From: Chitinophagaceae bacterium
GTDB taxonomy: Bacteria > Bacteroidota > Bacteroidia > Chitinophagales > Chitinophagaceae
Length of the DNA: 48,507 nucleotides
NCBI GenBank assembly: GCA_947455605.1
Contig: CANGOX010000015.1
Coordinates: 1-48,507 of the forward strand
Reading direction: 5' to 3'
Shown here: in pieces, positions 15,376-23,458 of the stretch
How positions within the stretch are numbered: the stretch's first letter is position 1
Layout: each line of letters starts with the position of its first letter
The notes under the pieces: model-generated
What the model was told of the DNA's origin: nothing
Databases searched by the model: none
Seen by the model: the letters and a program-made list of their open reading frames with translations, nothing else
Program-made: the position numbers and the translations under genes

Positions 15376-16344
15376 ATGCCAAACACAGACCACAGACCAC
15401 AAACCACAAACACCCGTATCGTTTTCATGGGCACCCCCGACTTCGCAGTTGCCTCTTTAGATGCTTTGGTGCAGGCAGGTTTCAACATTGTGGGTGTGGT
15501 AACCGCTCCCGATAAACCGGCCGGCCGGGGTATGAAACTGACAGAAAGTGCCGTAAAAAAGTATGCTGTTGAAAAAGGATTACACATTCTCCAACCCGAA
15601 AAATTAAAGAACCCCGAATTCGTAGAACAGTTGCGAGCTTTAAAAGCCGATCTGCAGATTGTTGTAGCCTTCCGCATGTTACCAGAGATCGTTTGGAATA
15701 TGCCGCCACTAGGCACGGTAAACCTGCATGGTTCCTTATTACCCCAATACCGCGGGGCGGCTCCAATTCACTGGGCCGTGATCAATGGTGAGAAGGAAAC
15801 CGGCGTTACTACTTTTAAACTGAAACACGAAATTGATACAGGCGATATCCTCTTACAAAAAAATTTCCCGATCGGTGAAGACGAAACAACAGGAGAAGTG
15901 CACGACAAAATGAAAATGATCGGAGCAGACGTATTGGTGGAAACGGTAAAAGGATTGGCAGCAGGCAGTTTACAGGAACTGGCACAATCGTCAGTTGTAG
16001 GTAGTGACCAGTTAACGTTAAAGCATGCACCAAAAATATTTACCGAAACATGTCAGATCAATTGGAATCAATCCGTTGTCATATTGCATGATTTTATCCG
16101 AGGCCTTTCCCCTTTTCCGGGTGCCTTAACAAAACTGGACGATAAGATCTTAAAAGTTTACCGGAGCAAAAAAGAAACTACAGCCCATAGTCACCCAGCA
16201 GGTAAAGTATTTTCAGACGGAAAAACTTTTATCAGTTTTTCCTGTAAGGATGGCTATATCCACATTATGGACCTGCAGTTAGAAGGAAAGAAAAGAATGC
16301 TTGTTGAAGACTTCCTTCGCGGCTACCGAATCAATTCTCTGTGA
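15376..16344 (+). CDS. fmt: Methionyl-tRNA formyltransferase
   Basis: 322 residues. Transfers the formyl group of 10-formyl-THF to Met-tRNAfMet for translation initiation. Visible: RIVFMGTPDFAVASLDAL (N-terminal Rossmann strand), the VVTAPDKPAGRG loop, catalytic-site segment NLHGSLLPQYRGAAPIHWAVINGE containing the Asn-His pair and SLLP signature, the DTGDILLQ segment with the catalytic Asp, and the C-terminal OB-like domain (FIRGLSPFPGALTKL). ATG 15376 is used; its first 16 residues are a polar extension. The next ATG (15427) would remove the first strand. If the TATCTTTG box is used, initiation at 15376 would be leaderless. Confidence 0.95.
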   Translation: MPNTDHRPQTTNTRIVFMGTPDFAVASLDALVQAGFNIVGVVTAPDKPAGRGMKLTESAVKKYAVEKGLHILQPEKLKNPEFVEQLRALKADLQIVVAFRMLPEIVWNMPPLGTVNLHGSLLPQYRGAAPIHWAVINGEKETGVTTFKLKHEIDTGDILLQKNFPIGEDETTGEVHDKMKMIGADVLVETVKGLAAGSLQELAQSSVVGSDQLTLKHAPKIFTETCQINWNQSVVILHDFIRGLSPFPGALTKLDDKILKVYRSKKETTAHSHPAGKVFSDGKTFISFSCKDGYIHIMDLQLEGKKRMLVEDFLRGYRINSL

Positions 16345-16363
16345 ACCTTCATTCCTCCATGGC

Positions 16364-16423
16364 CTCTGAGTTGAAAAAAAACAGACTTAGCATTTCAAAA
16401 TATTATTCTTTTTCAACTCAGAG
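16364..16423. repeat. 15-bp inverted repeat after fmt
   Basis: Arms 16364-16378 (CTCTGAGTTGAAAAA) and 16409-16423 are perfectly complementary, loop 30 nt. ACACAGAG words follow on the right side (16424-16451). Confidence 0.55.
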
Positions 16424-16462
16424 CACACAGAGATCAGAAGTTACACAGAGGTCTTTATAAAG

Positions 16463-16510
16463 AAAAGTGTGAAGTAATAAGTAGAAATCTACTTTTTACT
16501 TCACACTTTT
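16463..16510. terminator. Bidirectional terminator between fmt and the rhodanese-thioredoxin gene
   Basis: Outer arms 16463-16477 (AAAAGTGTGAAGTAA) and 16496-16510 pair perfectly over 15 nt; inner arms 16479-16485 and 16488-16494 extend the stem. The ends are A- and T-rich on both strands, as expected between convergent genes. Confidence 0.7.
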
Positions 16511-16527
16511 CATAACAATATTTTTGT

Positions 16528-17232
16528 TTACTTAGACAACTGCTTTTTTAACTCATCCAGCTCCACCACGCCCTGCTTACGCCATACTTCTTTCCCTTTC
16601 TTATAGATAATGAATACGGGAATTGCTTCTACTTTCTGGGCTTTCATAACATCAATATCCATTCCCCCATCTACTTTTACCAATTTATATTTGTTGGGTA
16701 ATTCATTTCCCAGTTGTGCCAATACCGGTTCCATTTTTTTACAGGGCGGACACCATTCGGCACCAAAATCAACCAGAACGATATCATTAGAAGCTGATAA
16801 TTGTTTGTATTGATCCAGACTCATCTGAGCTTTGGCAGCCGGGGCTTCCACTCCCTTGCCTTCCATTTTCCAGGCGGTTAATCCTCCTTTTAAATTCTGT
16901 ACATCTTTAAAGCCATTATCCAATAACCATTTAGCAGCAGCAGCACTTCGTACACCGGATGCACAGTATACCAGCAAGGGTTTATTTTTATCAAGGTATT
17001 TGATCCTGTCTGCAAACTGGTCCTTATTCAACCAATCAGCCTGAAGGGAATTTTTTAAATGCCCTGCCTGGTATTCACCGGCTGTTCTTACATCCAGCAA
17101 TTGTGGTTTTTGCGCATTGATCCTTTTTTCAAAATCAGTTGCAGGTAGCCCATCCTGCGCCAATAATGACTTTCCCATTAACAGCGTTAATAAACAAAAT
17201 AATACACTCAGTTTTTTCATTTTCAATTTCAT
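16528..17232 (-). CDS. Exported rhodanese-thioredoxin fusion protein
   Basis: 234 residues. Signal peptide (MKKLSVLFCLLTLLMGKSLLAQ when counted from the second Met). Residues about 30-125 form a rhodanese domain with active-site Cys in YCASGVRS, which carries sulfur as a persulfide; residues about 135-234 form a thioredoxin with WCPPC and the cis-Pro in EAIPVF. A periplasmic thiol-disulfide or sulfur-relay role is inferred. The ATG at 17232 directly follows the TAA of the LysM gene; the alternative ATG at 17220 gives a cleaner signal peptide. Probably translated from the same mRNA as the LysM gene. Confidence 0.88.
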   Translation of the reverse strand: MKLKMKKLSVLFCLLTLLMGKSLLAQDGLPATDFEKRINAQKPQLLDVRTAGEYQAGHLKNSLQADWLNKDQFADRIKYLDKNKPLLVYCASGVRSAAAAKWLLDNGFKDVQNLKGGLTAWKMEGKGVEAPAAKAQMSLDQYKQLSASNDIVLVDFGAEWCPPCKKMEPVLAQLGNELPNKYKLVKVDGGMDIDVMKAQKVEAIPVFIIYKKGKEVWRKQGVVELDELKKQLSK

Positions 17233-18453
17233 TTATTCAAAATAAGTAACGGTTAAAGTAAACTTCGCATCGGTGATACTTAAAGCTGCGGCAGCAGAAT
17301 TACTGATGCGTAATAATAATCCGGATGCTCCCTTGGTTTCCTGCAATGGACCCAACACCATGGCACAGATGCTTTTGTTGGCAGGGCCGGTAATACGAAC
17401 AATGGTGCGTGGCTCTATATCATTCATTAATACATAATATTTTCTGTCAGTCCAGCCGCTGATGGTTTTAAACACTGCTGCATCTCCTGAATGAAACTGC
17501 TGTGCCGCTTCTTTCGGATGCTGCGCATAGGCTGAAGCAAAATATCCTTCATCTCCTTCTGAAGGAGTATAATCGGCTTTTTCTGCCGGCTTTGTTACAG
17601 GCGCGGGAGCTTTGGCAGTAGATTTATTTTCTGTATTTATTTTTACAGGTGTTTTAATCAGCTCTGTAGCTACTATTGGATTAGCAGGTGCCTGTTTAGG
17701 AAGAAGCGGTTGCGACTTGTCGATATATTTTTTTTCAGGTGTTGTATTCGGCGTGTTGATTCCGTTAAAAGCAGGGATATCCTTCTTTGGGTCGGGTTTG
17801 GCTTCCAACTTCTTTAGTTTTGCCGAATCTTCTCTTGCCTTAGCTTGTTCTTTTAATTTTAATTGTTTTTCATATTCATAATTGTCAAGCGGTTGCCCAA
17901 CGGGTACAAAAGCTTTTGGATCATTTTTCTTAGCCTGATCATTGGTTAACGGATCAGGCCTTAGTTCAGTTTTTCCACTACCTGTGGCAACTATCACCGA
18001 TGTTGCCTTTGCAGTTGGCGCATTAACCATATACCCTATGATCAACAACTGTCCATCTTTCACCACATCGCTTTTCATGGCATTCCAGTCTTTGATCGTA
18101 TTGATGGGCACCTTATTATACAATTGACTGATACGGTACAGATTATCACCCTTCCCGATCATATGATACACGGGCGCACCGCTTTCTGTTCTTTGCTGAA
18201 TGATATTGTCTTTCGAAACAGGGATCTTCACGGCCGTTCCTTTTGCCAAAGGGGTAGAAGCCGTAAGGCTATTGTAAGCCGCCAGTTTGCTCACCGACTG
18301 GCCAAAAAGAATACTGATTGATTGAAGGTTTTCTTTTCCATCTGCTGTATGCACCACGTACAGATCGGGGGCTTTGCCCATCAGGACAAATTTTTCCTGG
18401 GCACTGAGAGATAGTGTAAAAAAACAGGCAAGCAGCCAACTGAGTTTCTTCAT
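17233..18453 (-). CDS. Exported two-LysM protein with a C-terminal barrel-like domain
   Basis: 406 residues. Signal peptide MKKLSWLLACFFTLSLSAQ; LysM 1 at about 32-79 (LYVVHTADGKENLQSISILFG) and LysM 2 at about 95-141 (VYHMIGKGDNLYRISQLYNK), which bind peptidoglycan or GlcNAc polymers. A Pro/Lys/Thr-rich linker (170-300) spans the envelope. The last 110 residues (ASAYAQHPKEAAQQFHSGDAA..., NDIEPRTIVRITGP, LLLRISNSAAAALSI) resemble the double-psi barrel of RlpA-type proteins, but the catalytic Asp is not evident. Start at 18453 set by the signal peptide; the gene lies 26 nt downstream of the RsmF-like gene. Confidence 0.8.
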   Translation of the reverse strand: MKKLSWLLACFFTLSLSAQEKFVLMGKAPDLYVVHTADGKENLQSISILFGQSVSKLAAYNSLTASTPLAKGTAVKIPVSKDNIIQQRTESGAPVYHMIGKGDNLYRISQLYNKVPINTIKDWNAMKSDVVKDGQLLIIGYMVNAPTAKATSVIVATGSGKTELRPDPLTNDQAKKNDPKAFVPVGQPLDNYEYEKQLKLKEQAKAREDSAKLKKLEAKPDPKKDIPAFNGINTPNTTPEKKYIDKSQPLLPKQAPANPIVATELIKTPVKINTENKSTAKAPAPVTKPAEKADYTPSEGDEGYFASAYAQHPKEAAQQFHSGDAAVFKTISGWTDRKYYVLMNDIEPRTIVRITGPANKSICAMVLGPLQETKGASGLLLRISNSAAAALSITDAKFTLTVTYFE

Positions 18454-18479
18454 TTGATTCAGTTTAGAATATGGCAAAT

Positions 18480-19838
18480 TTACTCTTTTAATATGCGCCA
18501 TTCTGCAGGATAATAGTTATTGATGCGGTTGGGTAAAACTTTCACCCAACCCAGGGGTAATCCACCATAACCAACCAGGTTCCATCCTTTGGGAGCATCG
18601 CTCAAAACAAGGTCTTTTCTTCGCAGGTATTGTAAAGCCTGCTCCTCCGTAAGCCCGATTGAGGTAAATGCATTCCGGCCTAAAGATGTAAGTGCCAGTT
18701 CATGTGCGGGTATCACATCTTTTCCTTTAATGGTTCCTATCTCAATTCCGGCCTTTTTAATATATAGGCATTTTGCCAAAACCTGAAGATCTGCGAGCCA
18801 TACCCGTTTAATCGCCCTGATGGCTTCGCCTTGCTTGAATAAGCTAAAGTTTTCCGGAACTGATAGAAAAGATTGAAGAATAGGTAATTCCTGTTTGGAG
18901 GGCTCGGGTAAACGTTGTTCTTTTAATCGGACCCTTTCCACACCGGTTTTCTTTTGAAATGCTGCCATAAAAAATCCTTCGCCTTTTACCTTGTCAGGAT
19001 AAAAACGATATCCATATGAATTGGTATCCGGAGAGTTGGTTTCAATAATACCCCATGAAGGATCCACATTCAATTTCCTGCTCTCCATATTCATTTCCGA
19101 TACCAGCCAATCCGCGATCGCTTCATCTTCTTCCACAGAATAAGAACAGGTAGAATAGATCAGGATCCCATCTTCATTCAAAGCGGGCAATACATCGGCC
19201 AGGATCCTTTGCTGGCGCTGGCTGCAGAGCTGTACATTATCTTCACTCCATTCCTCAATGGCGCCAGGGTCTTTCCTGAATAAGCCACTGCCGCTGCAGG
19301 GAGCATCGATCACCATCACATCAAAAAAACCGGGCAATGATTGAAAATGTGAAGGATCATTATTCGTAACGATCACATGATCACTTCCCCACTTGGTTAT
19401 ATTCTCTACCAATATGGCGGCTCTTGATTTGATCACTTCATTGGCTACTACCAATCCATCCGAAAAACAGGATGCCAATAAAGTACTCTTACCTCCCGGC
19501 GCCGCACACAGATCCAATACTTTCTTCTTTGTATCAGTACCCAACATTTCCTTCACTGCATGCCAGAGAAACATACTGCTGGCTTCCTGCACATAGTAAG
19601 CACCTGCATGAAAACTGGGATCGAATGTGAATGATGGCCTTGTACTGAGATACCTGCCTTCTGAACACCAGGAAATTTTGTTATTGTCCAGGGTCCATGG
19701 TCCTTGGTCTATGGGCTTCTCCGGATTCAGACGAATGGAAGTCACCTGCTCACCCGACGCATGCACCGCTTCAAATGTTTCCCGATGAAAACCTGGAACA
19801 TTTGAAAGAGATTGTAAGAGTGGCAGGGGTAATGACAT
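18480..19838 (-). CDS. RsmF/RsmB-like rRNA cytosine-C5 methyltransferase
   Basis: 452 residues, NOL1/NOP2/Sun family. SAM-binding motif I is VLDLCAAPGGKS, motif IV VIDAPCSGSGLFRKDP with the product-release Cys, motif VI IYSTCSYSVEEDE with the nucleophilic Cys. The C-terminal 130 residues (LPEPSKQ onward, ending NRINNYYPAEWRILKE) fit the extra RNA-binding domain of RsmF rather than RsmB, which lacks it and has an N-terminal NusB-like domain instead. By analogy the target would be a 16S rRNA cytidine; the exact position is not deducible. Heads the operon with the LysM and rhodanese-thioredoxin genes. Confidence 0.88.
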   Translation of the reverse strand: MSLPLPLLQSLSNVPGFHRETFEAVHASGEQVTSIRLNPEKPIDQGPWTLDNNKISWCSEGRYLSTRPSFTFDPSFHAGAYYVQEASSMFLWHAVKEMLGTDTKKKVLDLCAAPGGKSTLLASCFSDGLVVANEVIKSRAAILVENITKWGSDHVIVTNNDPSHFQSLPGFFDVMVIDAPCSGSGLFRKDPGAIEEWSEDNVQLCSQRQQRILADVLPALNEDGILIYSTCSYSVEEDEAIADWLVSEMNMESRKLNVDPSWGIIETNSPDTNSYGYRFYPDKVKGEGFFMAAFQKKTGVERVRLKEQRLPEPSKQELPILQSFLSVPENFSLFKQGEAIRAIKRVWLADLQVLAKCLYIKKAGIEIGTIKGKDVIPAHELALTSLGRNAFTSIGLTEEQALQYLRRKDLVLSDAPKGWNLVGYGGLPLGWVKVLPNRINNYYPAEWRILKE

Positions 19839-19869
19839 GGCTCAAATATACTTAGAAGGGGAAAGCCCC

Positions 19870-19908
19870 AATTAAGAATTAAAAATTAAAAATTAAGAAT
19901 TAAAAATT
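19870..19908. repeat. AT-rich 18-bp direct repeat upstream of the RsmF-like gene
   Basis: AATTAAGAATTAAAAATT occurs at 19870-19887 and 19891-19908, three A apart. It lies in the 112-nt gap between the hydrolase stop and the RsmF-like start, about 30 nt upstream of that start. It could be an UP-like or replication-slippage tract. Confidence 0.5.
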
Positions 19909-19950
19909 GGCTTCTACTACTCTGGTCTCACGATCAACGGCTCACGAAAT

Positions 19951-20739
19951 TCATTTTTTCCCCTGATCAAACAACCACCTCATTAATTCAGGTTCAGCAA
20001 ACGCATTTGTCCAGCAATTATGTTCTACACCTTTATATTCTGAATAGCGAACGTTTGCATTATTTTTTTTCAACCTTCTGTAAAAATCACGCGAAAAATC
20101 TACCGGAACAACCGGGTCCTTATCGCCATGAAATAACCATAACGCTACTTTACCGGCGAATAATTTAGCAGTCATCGGTTCACCGGCACCACACATAGCA
20201 ATACCGGCAGCAAAGGTTTCAGGGTATCTTGCACTCAGATCCAATACACCCATGCCGCCCTGCGATAAACCGGCAATATATATTTTGTCTACAGCGATCT
20301 TTCCCGAAGCTGCAAAGGAATCGATCAGTTTTTTGAGAAGAGAAACCACAGGCGTAGGGTATTTTGCAAAAGGGAAATTCCAATCGGTCGCTTTACCGGT
20401 CGTCAAATCCAGTTTGTTTTCAAAATAAGCCCAGGAATCGTCTTCCGGGCATTGCGGGAACAACACATAAGCCGGATAATTCTTTCGAATGGAATCGCGA
20501 AGAAAAAAAAGACCACCAATATTGAGTTGCTTTTCATTGTCATCTCCTTTTTCAAAAGCACCATGCAGGAAAATGACCAGGGGATATTTTTTAGACAGGT
20601 CAGCTGCCGGAACTAATAAACGGTATGGCAGGGATGACTGATGCCAAATGAATGTATTTTTTTCCCAGGCAGAAAAATCCTGGGCCGATGAGAACCGGCC
20701 TGTAAAAAGGGCCATCACCAAACAAAAACAGAATCGCAT
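19951..20739 (-). CDS. Exported alpha/beta hydrolase (esterase or depolymerase type)
   Basis: 262 residues with signal peptide MRFCFCLVMALFTGRFSSAQ. The fold is seen from LVIFLHGAFEKGDDN (oxyanion region), nucleophile elbow AGLSQGGMG (Ser), acid GDKDPVVPV (Asp) and C-terminal His in GVEHNCW, a complete triad. It resembles the PHB depolymerase/feruloyl esterase group found in Bacteroidota; substrate unknown. The start codon lies 1 nt after the methyltransferase stop, so it is the last gene of a tight cluster (thyA side to this gene). Confidence 0.82.
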   Translation of the reverse strand: MRFCFCLVMALFTGRFSSAQDFSAWEKNTFIWHQSSLPYRLLVPAADLSKKYPLVIFLHGAFEKGDDNEKQLNIGGLFFLRDSIRKNYPAYVLFPQCPEDDSWAYFENKLDLTTGKATDWNFPFAKYPTPVVSLLKKLIDSFAASGKIAVDKIYIAGLSQGGMGVLDLSARYPETFAAGIAMCGAGEPMTAKLFAGKVALWLFHGDKDPVVPVDFSRDFYRRLKKNNANVRYSEYKGVEHNCWTNAFAEPELMRWLFDQGKK

Positions 20740-20740
20740 A

Positions 20741-21538
20741 TTAAAACCGGATCGTAAAATGCTGTTTTACTTTCTGCTCTCTCCGGAAGAACACCAATCC
20801 GATAAAGAACAGGTCGATACTCAAAGTTACGGCATCATCGGCCTTGATGGCTTCCCAGGCCTGCTCCATTTCCTTACTCCAGTGGATATCATCAAAGATC
20901 AGTATCGAGTATTCATGCACAGCCGGTAATAATTCCCTGTAATATCTTACCGTTGGCTCATAACGGTGATTGCCATCAACAAAAGCAAGGTCAATAGAAC
21001 GCAGTTTGCTTACTAAAGGAGAAAGGGTTTCATCAAAATTGCCTTCCACCATTTCAATATGGGTAAGATGCAGTTTTTCGAAATTATTCCGCGCAACTGC
21101 CGCTACTGTTTTTGCGCCTTCCATGGTTGTTACAGAACAACCTTCTTTAGCCGAAGCTAAATAAGCGGTTGTGATACCCAGTGAGGTACCCAGTTCTAAT
21201 ATCGTAGCCGGAGAATAATGATCAACAATTCTGAACAATAATTGCCCGAATTTTTTTGGCTTAAGGGAAGACTTTGCTATATCGCATATCTTTCTTGTAT
21301 TCTCCTTTTTTACCCTTGAGCCTGCACCAAAATCTTCAATCACCAATTCTTTTTGATCAAGCAATAATAACTGCCGAAGATTTTCAATAGATCCATATGC
21401 ATAAAAATTTCTGTCGTCATTCAACACTTTGGTAATAAAATCAAATACAAAAGGCGAATGCATCCCATGGCCCTTACTATTGAGAGCAGTGATAGTATAC
21501 TTCAGGTACCTGGCACCCAGTTGAAAAGGTGAATACAT
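20741..21538 (-). CDS. Class I SAM-dependent methyltransferase
   Basis: 265 residues. SAM-binding motif I is ATILELGTSLGITTAYLA, followed by the acidic strand VTTMEGAKT, and later LAFVDGNHRYEPTVRYY, the Methyltransf_24/catechol O-methyltransferase-like pattern. The N-terminus carries KGHGMHSPFVFDFI, a segment I associate with a Bacteroidota group of uncharacterised methyltransferases. ATG 21538 overlaps the upstream stop as TAATG, so it is translationally coupled to the membrane protein gene; this supports it over the upstream start at 21610. Substrate unknown, perhaps a small molecule or cell-envelope compound. Confidence 0.82.
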   Translation of the reverse strand: MYSPFQLGARYLKYTITALNSKGHGMHSPFVFDFITKVLNDDRNFYAYGSIENLRQLLLLDQKELVIEDFGAGSRVKKENTRKICDIAKSSLKPKKFGQLLFRIVDHYSPATILELGTSLGITTAYLASAKEGCSVTTMEGAKTVAAVARNNFEKLHLTHIEMVEGNFDETLSPLVSKLRSIDLAFVDGNHRYEPTVRYYRELLPAVHEYSILIFDDIHWSKEMEQAWEAIKADDAVTLSIDLFFIGLVFFRREQKVKQHFTIRF

Positions 21539-22005
21539 TATTGCGGCCGGGATTGGTGTGGTAATTGGTTCAGCAGCCAAAGTAAAGCATATGCAGAACA
21601 TAGCAGACAAAAATAGGCAGGTATCTTATACCCCACCCCATATACATTCCATGAAAACGGTGGAAATACCCAGAAAAGAAGTACCAGCAAAGCAAATGAG
21701 AAGATTCGGTTACGCCGCATACGGGTATGCAATGAAAGCAGGGGCAAGAGCATTACAAGCCCCATTCTGAACAGGAGGCCGGTATTGGTCTCTGTTAATC
21801 CATGGTGTTCTCCGGAGAATTGTTTGGCGAGTTGGTACATTGCCAATAACTGCCAGCCGAGATAAAAAGAGTACCCGATCAGTAAAATATTGGTAAGCGA
21901 TATCAGATTGATCGCATGTTTATTCAGATCTGCAATGGAGATGAATGATAACAATAACAGTAAGGGAATACTCACACAATATGCGATCTTGATAAACTCC
22001 AGCAT
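21538..22005 (-). CDS. Four-TM membrane protein of unknown function
   Basis: 155 residues, strongly hydrophobic, with segments at about 5-25, 34-58, 77-92 and 100-146 (LVLLFWVFPPFSW, YFCLLCSAYALLWLLNQL). No family recognised. Its stop overlaps the methyltransferase start (TAATG) and its start lies 6 nt after the folA stop, so it is firmly inside the folA operon. Its position suggests envelope rather than folate function, but nothing shows which. Confidence 0.65.
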   Translation of the reverse strand: MLEFIKIAYCVSIPLLLLLSFISIADLNKHAINLISLTNILLIGYSFYLGWQLLAMYQLAKQFSGEHHGLTETNTGLLFRMGLVMLLPLLSLHTRMRRNRIFSFALLVLLFWVFPPFSWNVYGVGYKIPAYFCLLCSAYALLWLLNQLPHQSRPQ

Positions 22006-22011
22006 AGCTCT

Positions 22012-22509
22012 TTATCTTTTGATCCTGTTCCAGATCTGAAAATGATACGCATACGCATGTTTCTCATCAGCCGTATGTGTTTCCTGGGAGATCATTTCCC
22101 ATTCTTTCGTATCAATTTCCGGGAATGAAGTATCTCCATCCAGCACTGCATCTACACGGGTGAGGTATAAAGTATCTGCTATAGGCATGGATTGTTTGTA
22201 GATCTGTCCGCCACCAATGATCATCACTTCCTTATAATCCGCTGCATAAGCCATCTTAATGGCTTCCTCCAATGAACCCACAACGGAAGTGCCTACGGGT
22301 TTAAAATCTTTCTGTTTGCTTATCACAATATTGAACCTGCCATTTAAGGGTTTCCCCAAAGCTTCATATGTTTTTCTTCCCATCACCACAGGCATGGCCC
22401 AGGTCTTGTTCTTAAAGAACTTCATATCATTCGGCAGTGTCCATAGCAACTGGTTATTCTTACCAATGGCATTATTTGTGGAAACAGCTACAACGAGAGA
22501 AATAGACAT
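22012..22509 (-). CDS. folA: Dihydrofolate reductase
   Basis: 165 residues. NADPH-dependent reduction of dihydrofolate to tetrahydrofolate, regenerating the cofactor that thymidylate synthase (the upstream gene) oxidises. Visible: ISLVVAVSTNNAIGKNNQLLWTLPNDM (substrate-binding start with the Trp and the catalytic Asp), PVVMGRKTYEALGKPL (NADPH site), IIGGGQIYKQ and the final DGDTSFPEI. ATG 22509 is chosen because the family begins M-x-I-S-L-V-V-A; the longer frame to 22575 is inverted-repeat sequence. A 24-bp perfect hairpin ends 2 nt before this ATG. Confidence 0.95.
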   Translation of the reverse strand: MSISLVVAVSTNNAIGKNNQLLWTLPNDMKFFKNKTWAMPVVMGRKTYEALGKPLNGRFNIVISKQKDFKPVGTSVVGSLEEAIKMAYAADYKEVMIIGGGQIYKQSMPIADTLYLTRVDAVLDGDTSFPEIDTKEWEMISQETHTADEKHAYAYHFQIWNRIKR

Positions 22510-22511
22510 TT

Positions 22512-22587
22512 GAAGTACGAATTTTGAAGTACGAAGTACGAGCATTTCTGTAAGCGAACCAAGTTCGTACTTCAAAATTCGTACTTC
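22512..22587. repeat. 24-bp perfect inverted repeat filling the thyA-folA gap
   Basis: Arms 22512-22535 and 22564-22587 are perfectly complementary; each is built from GAAGTACGAA/TTTTGAAGTACGAA words. The loop is 28 nt. On the transcribed strand the hairpin begins 4 nt after the thyA stop and ends 2 nt before the folA ATG, so it could terminate transcription after thyA or mask folA initiation. Confidence 0.8.
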
Positions 22588-22591
22588 GTAC

Positions 22592-23386
22592 TTATACCGC
22601 CACCGGCGCTTTAATATGCGGATGACTCTGATAATTTTCTAAGCTAAAATCTTCAAACTGAAAACTGAAAATATCTTTTACATCCGGATTGATCTTCATA
22701 GTAGGCAATGCATAAGGTTCGCGGCTTAACTGTAATTGCGCCTGATCCAGATGATTATTATACAAATGCACATCCCCAAAACTGTGCACAAAATCGCCAT
22801 ATTCCAAACCACACACTTGTGCGATCATCATCGTTAACAATGCATAGGAAGCAATATTAAAAGGCACTCCTAAAAAAACATCTGCACTTCGTTGATATAA
22901 CTGGCAACTCAGTTTTCCATCGGCTACATAAAATTGAAACAGAGAATGACAGGGCATCAAAGCCATCTTCGGCAATTCAGCCACATTCCAGGCACTCACG
23001 ATCATTCTCCGGCTATCCGGATTTTTCTTTATCTGGTTAATAACATCCGTTATCTGATCTATTGTAGTACCATCAGCCCCTTCCCAGCTACGCCATTGCT
23101 TTCCGTAAACAGGACCCAGATCACCATTGGCATCGGCCCATTCATCCCAGATCTTTACACCGTGTTCATTCAGGTATTTGATATTGGTATCGCCCTGCAA
23201 AAACCAAAGCAATTCGTATACAATACTTTTCAGGTGCAGTTTTTTGGTGGTCACCATCGGAAACCCATCCTGTAAATTAAAACGCATCTGGTAACCAAAA
23301 CAGCTCAGTGTTCCGGTTCCGGTTCGGTCGGTCTTTTGGGCACCGGTGGCTAATATATGCCTGAGTAATTGCTGGTATTGCTGCAT
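22592..23386 (-). CDS. thyA: Thymidylate synthase
   Basis: 264 residues, exactly the E. coli length. Makes dTMP from dUMP with methylene-THF as carbon donor and reductant. Seen: [45 protein letters not shown], the catalytic Cys in [32 protein letters not shown], and the end [11 protein letters not shown] 23386 (MQQYQQLL, aligning with MKQYLELM) is preferred to a TTG at 23395. It is followed by folA, the classical partner, with a hairpin between them. Confidence 0.97.
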   Translation of the reverse strand: MQQYQQLLRHILATGAQKTDRTGTGTLSCFGYQMRFNLQDGFPMVTTKKLHLKSIVYELLWFLQGDTNIKYLNEHGVKIWDEWADANGDLGPVYGKQWRSWEGADGTTIDQITDVINQIKKNPDSRRMIVSAWNVAELPKMALMPCHSLFQFYVADGKLSCQLYQRSADVFLGVPFNIASYALLTMMIAQVCGLEYGDFVHSFGDVHLYNNHLDQAQLQLSREPYALPTMKINPDVKDIFSFQFEDFSLENYQSHPHIKAPVAV

Positions 23387-23458
23387 AGGCTGCAAAATAC
23401 ACTCGAAAAAGCGATGAGGGAAAGAATACTGGTATGGATGGGGAGAATCTGTGAATTC

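Noticed and set aside
19870..19908. Possible CRISPR-like direct repeat
   Set aside because: Only two copies with a 3-nt gap, AT-rich, no spacers and no cas genes; classed as a simple repeat.
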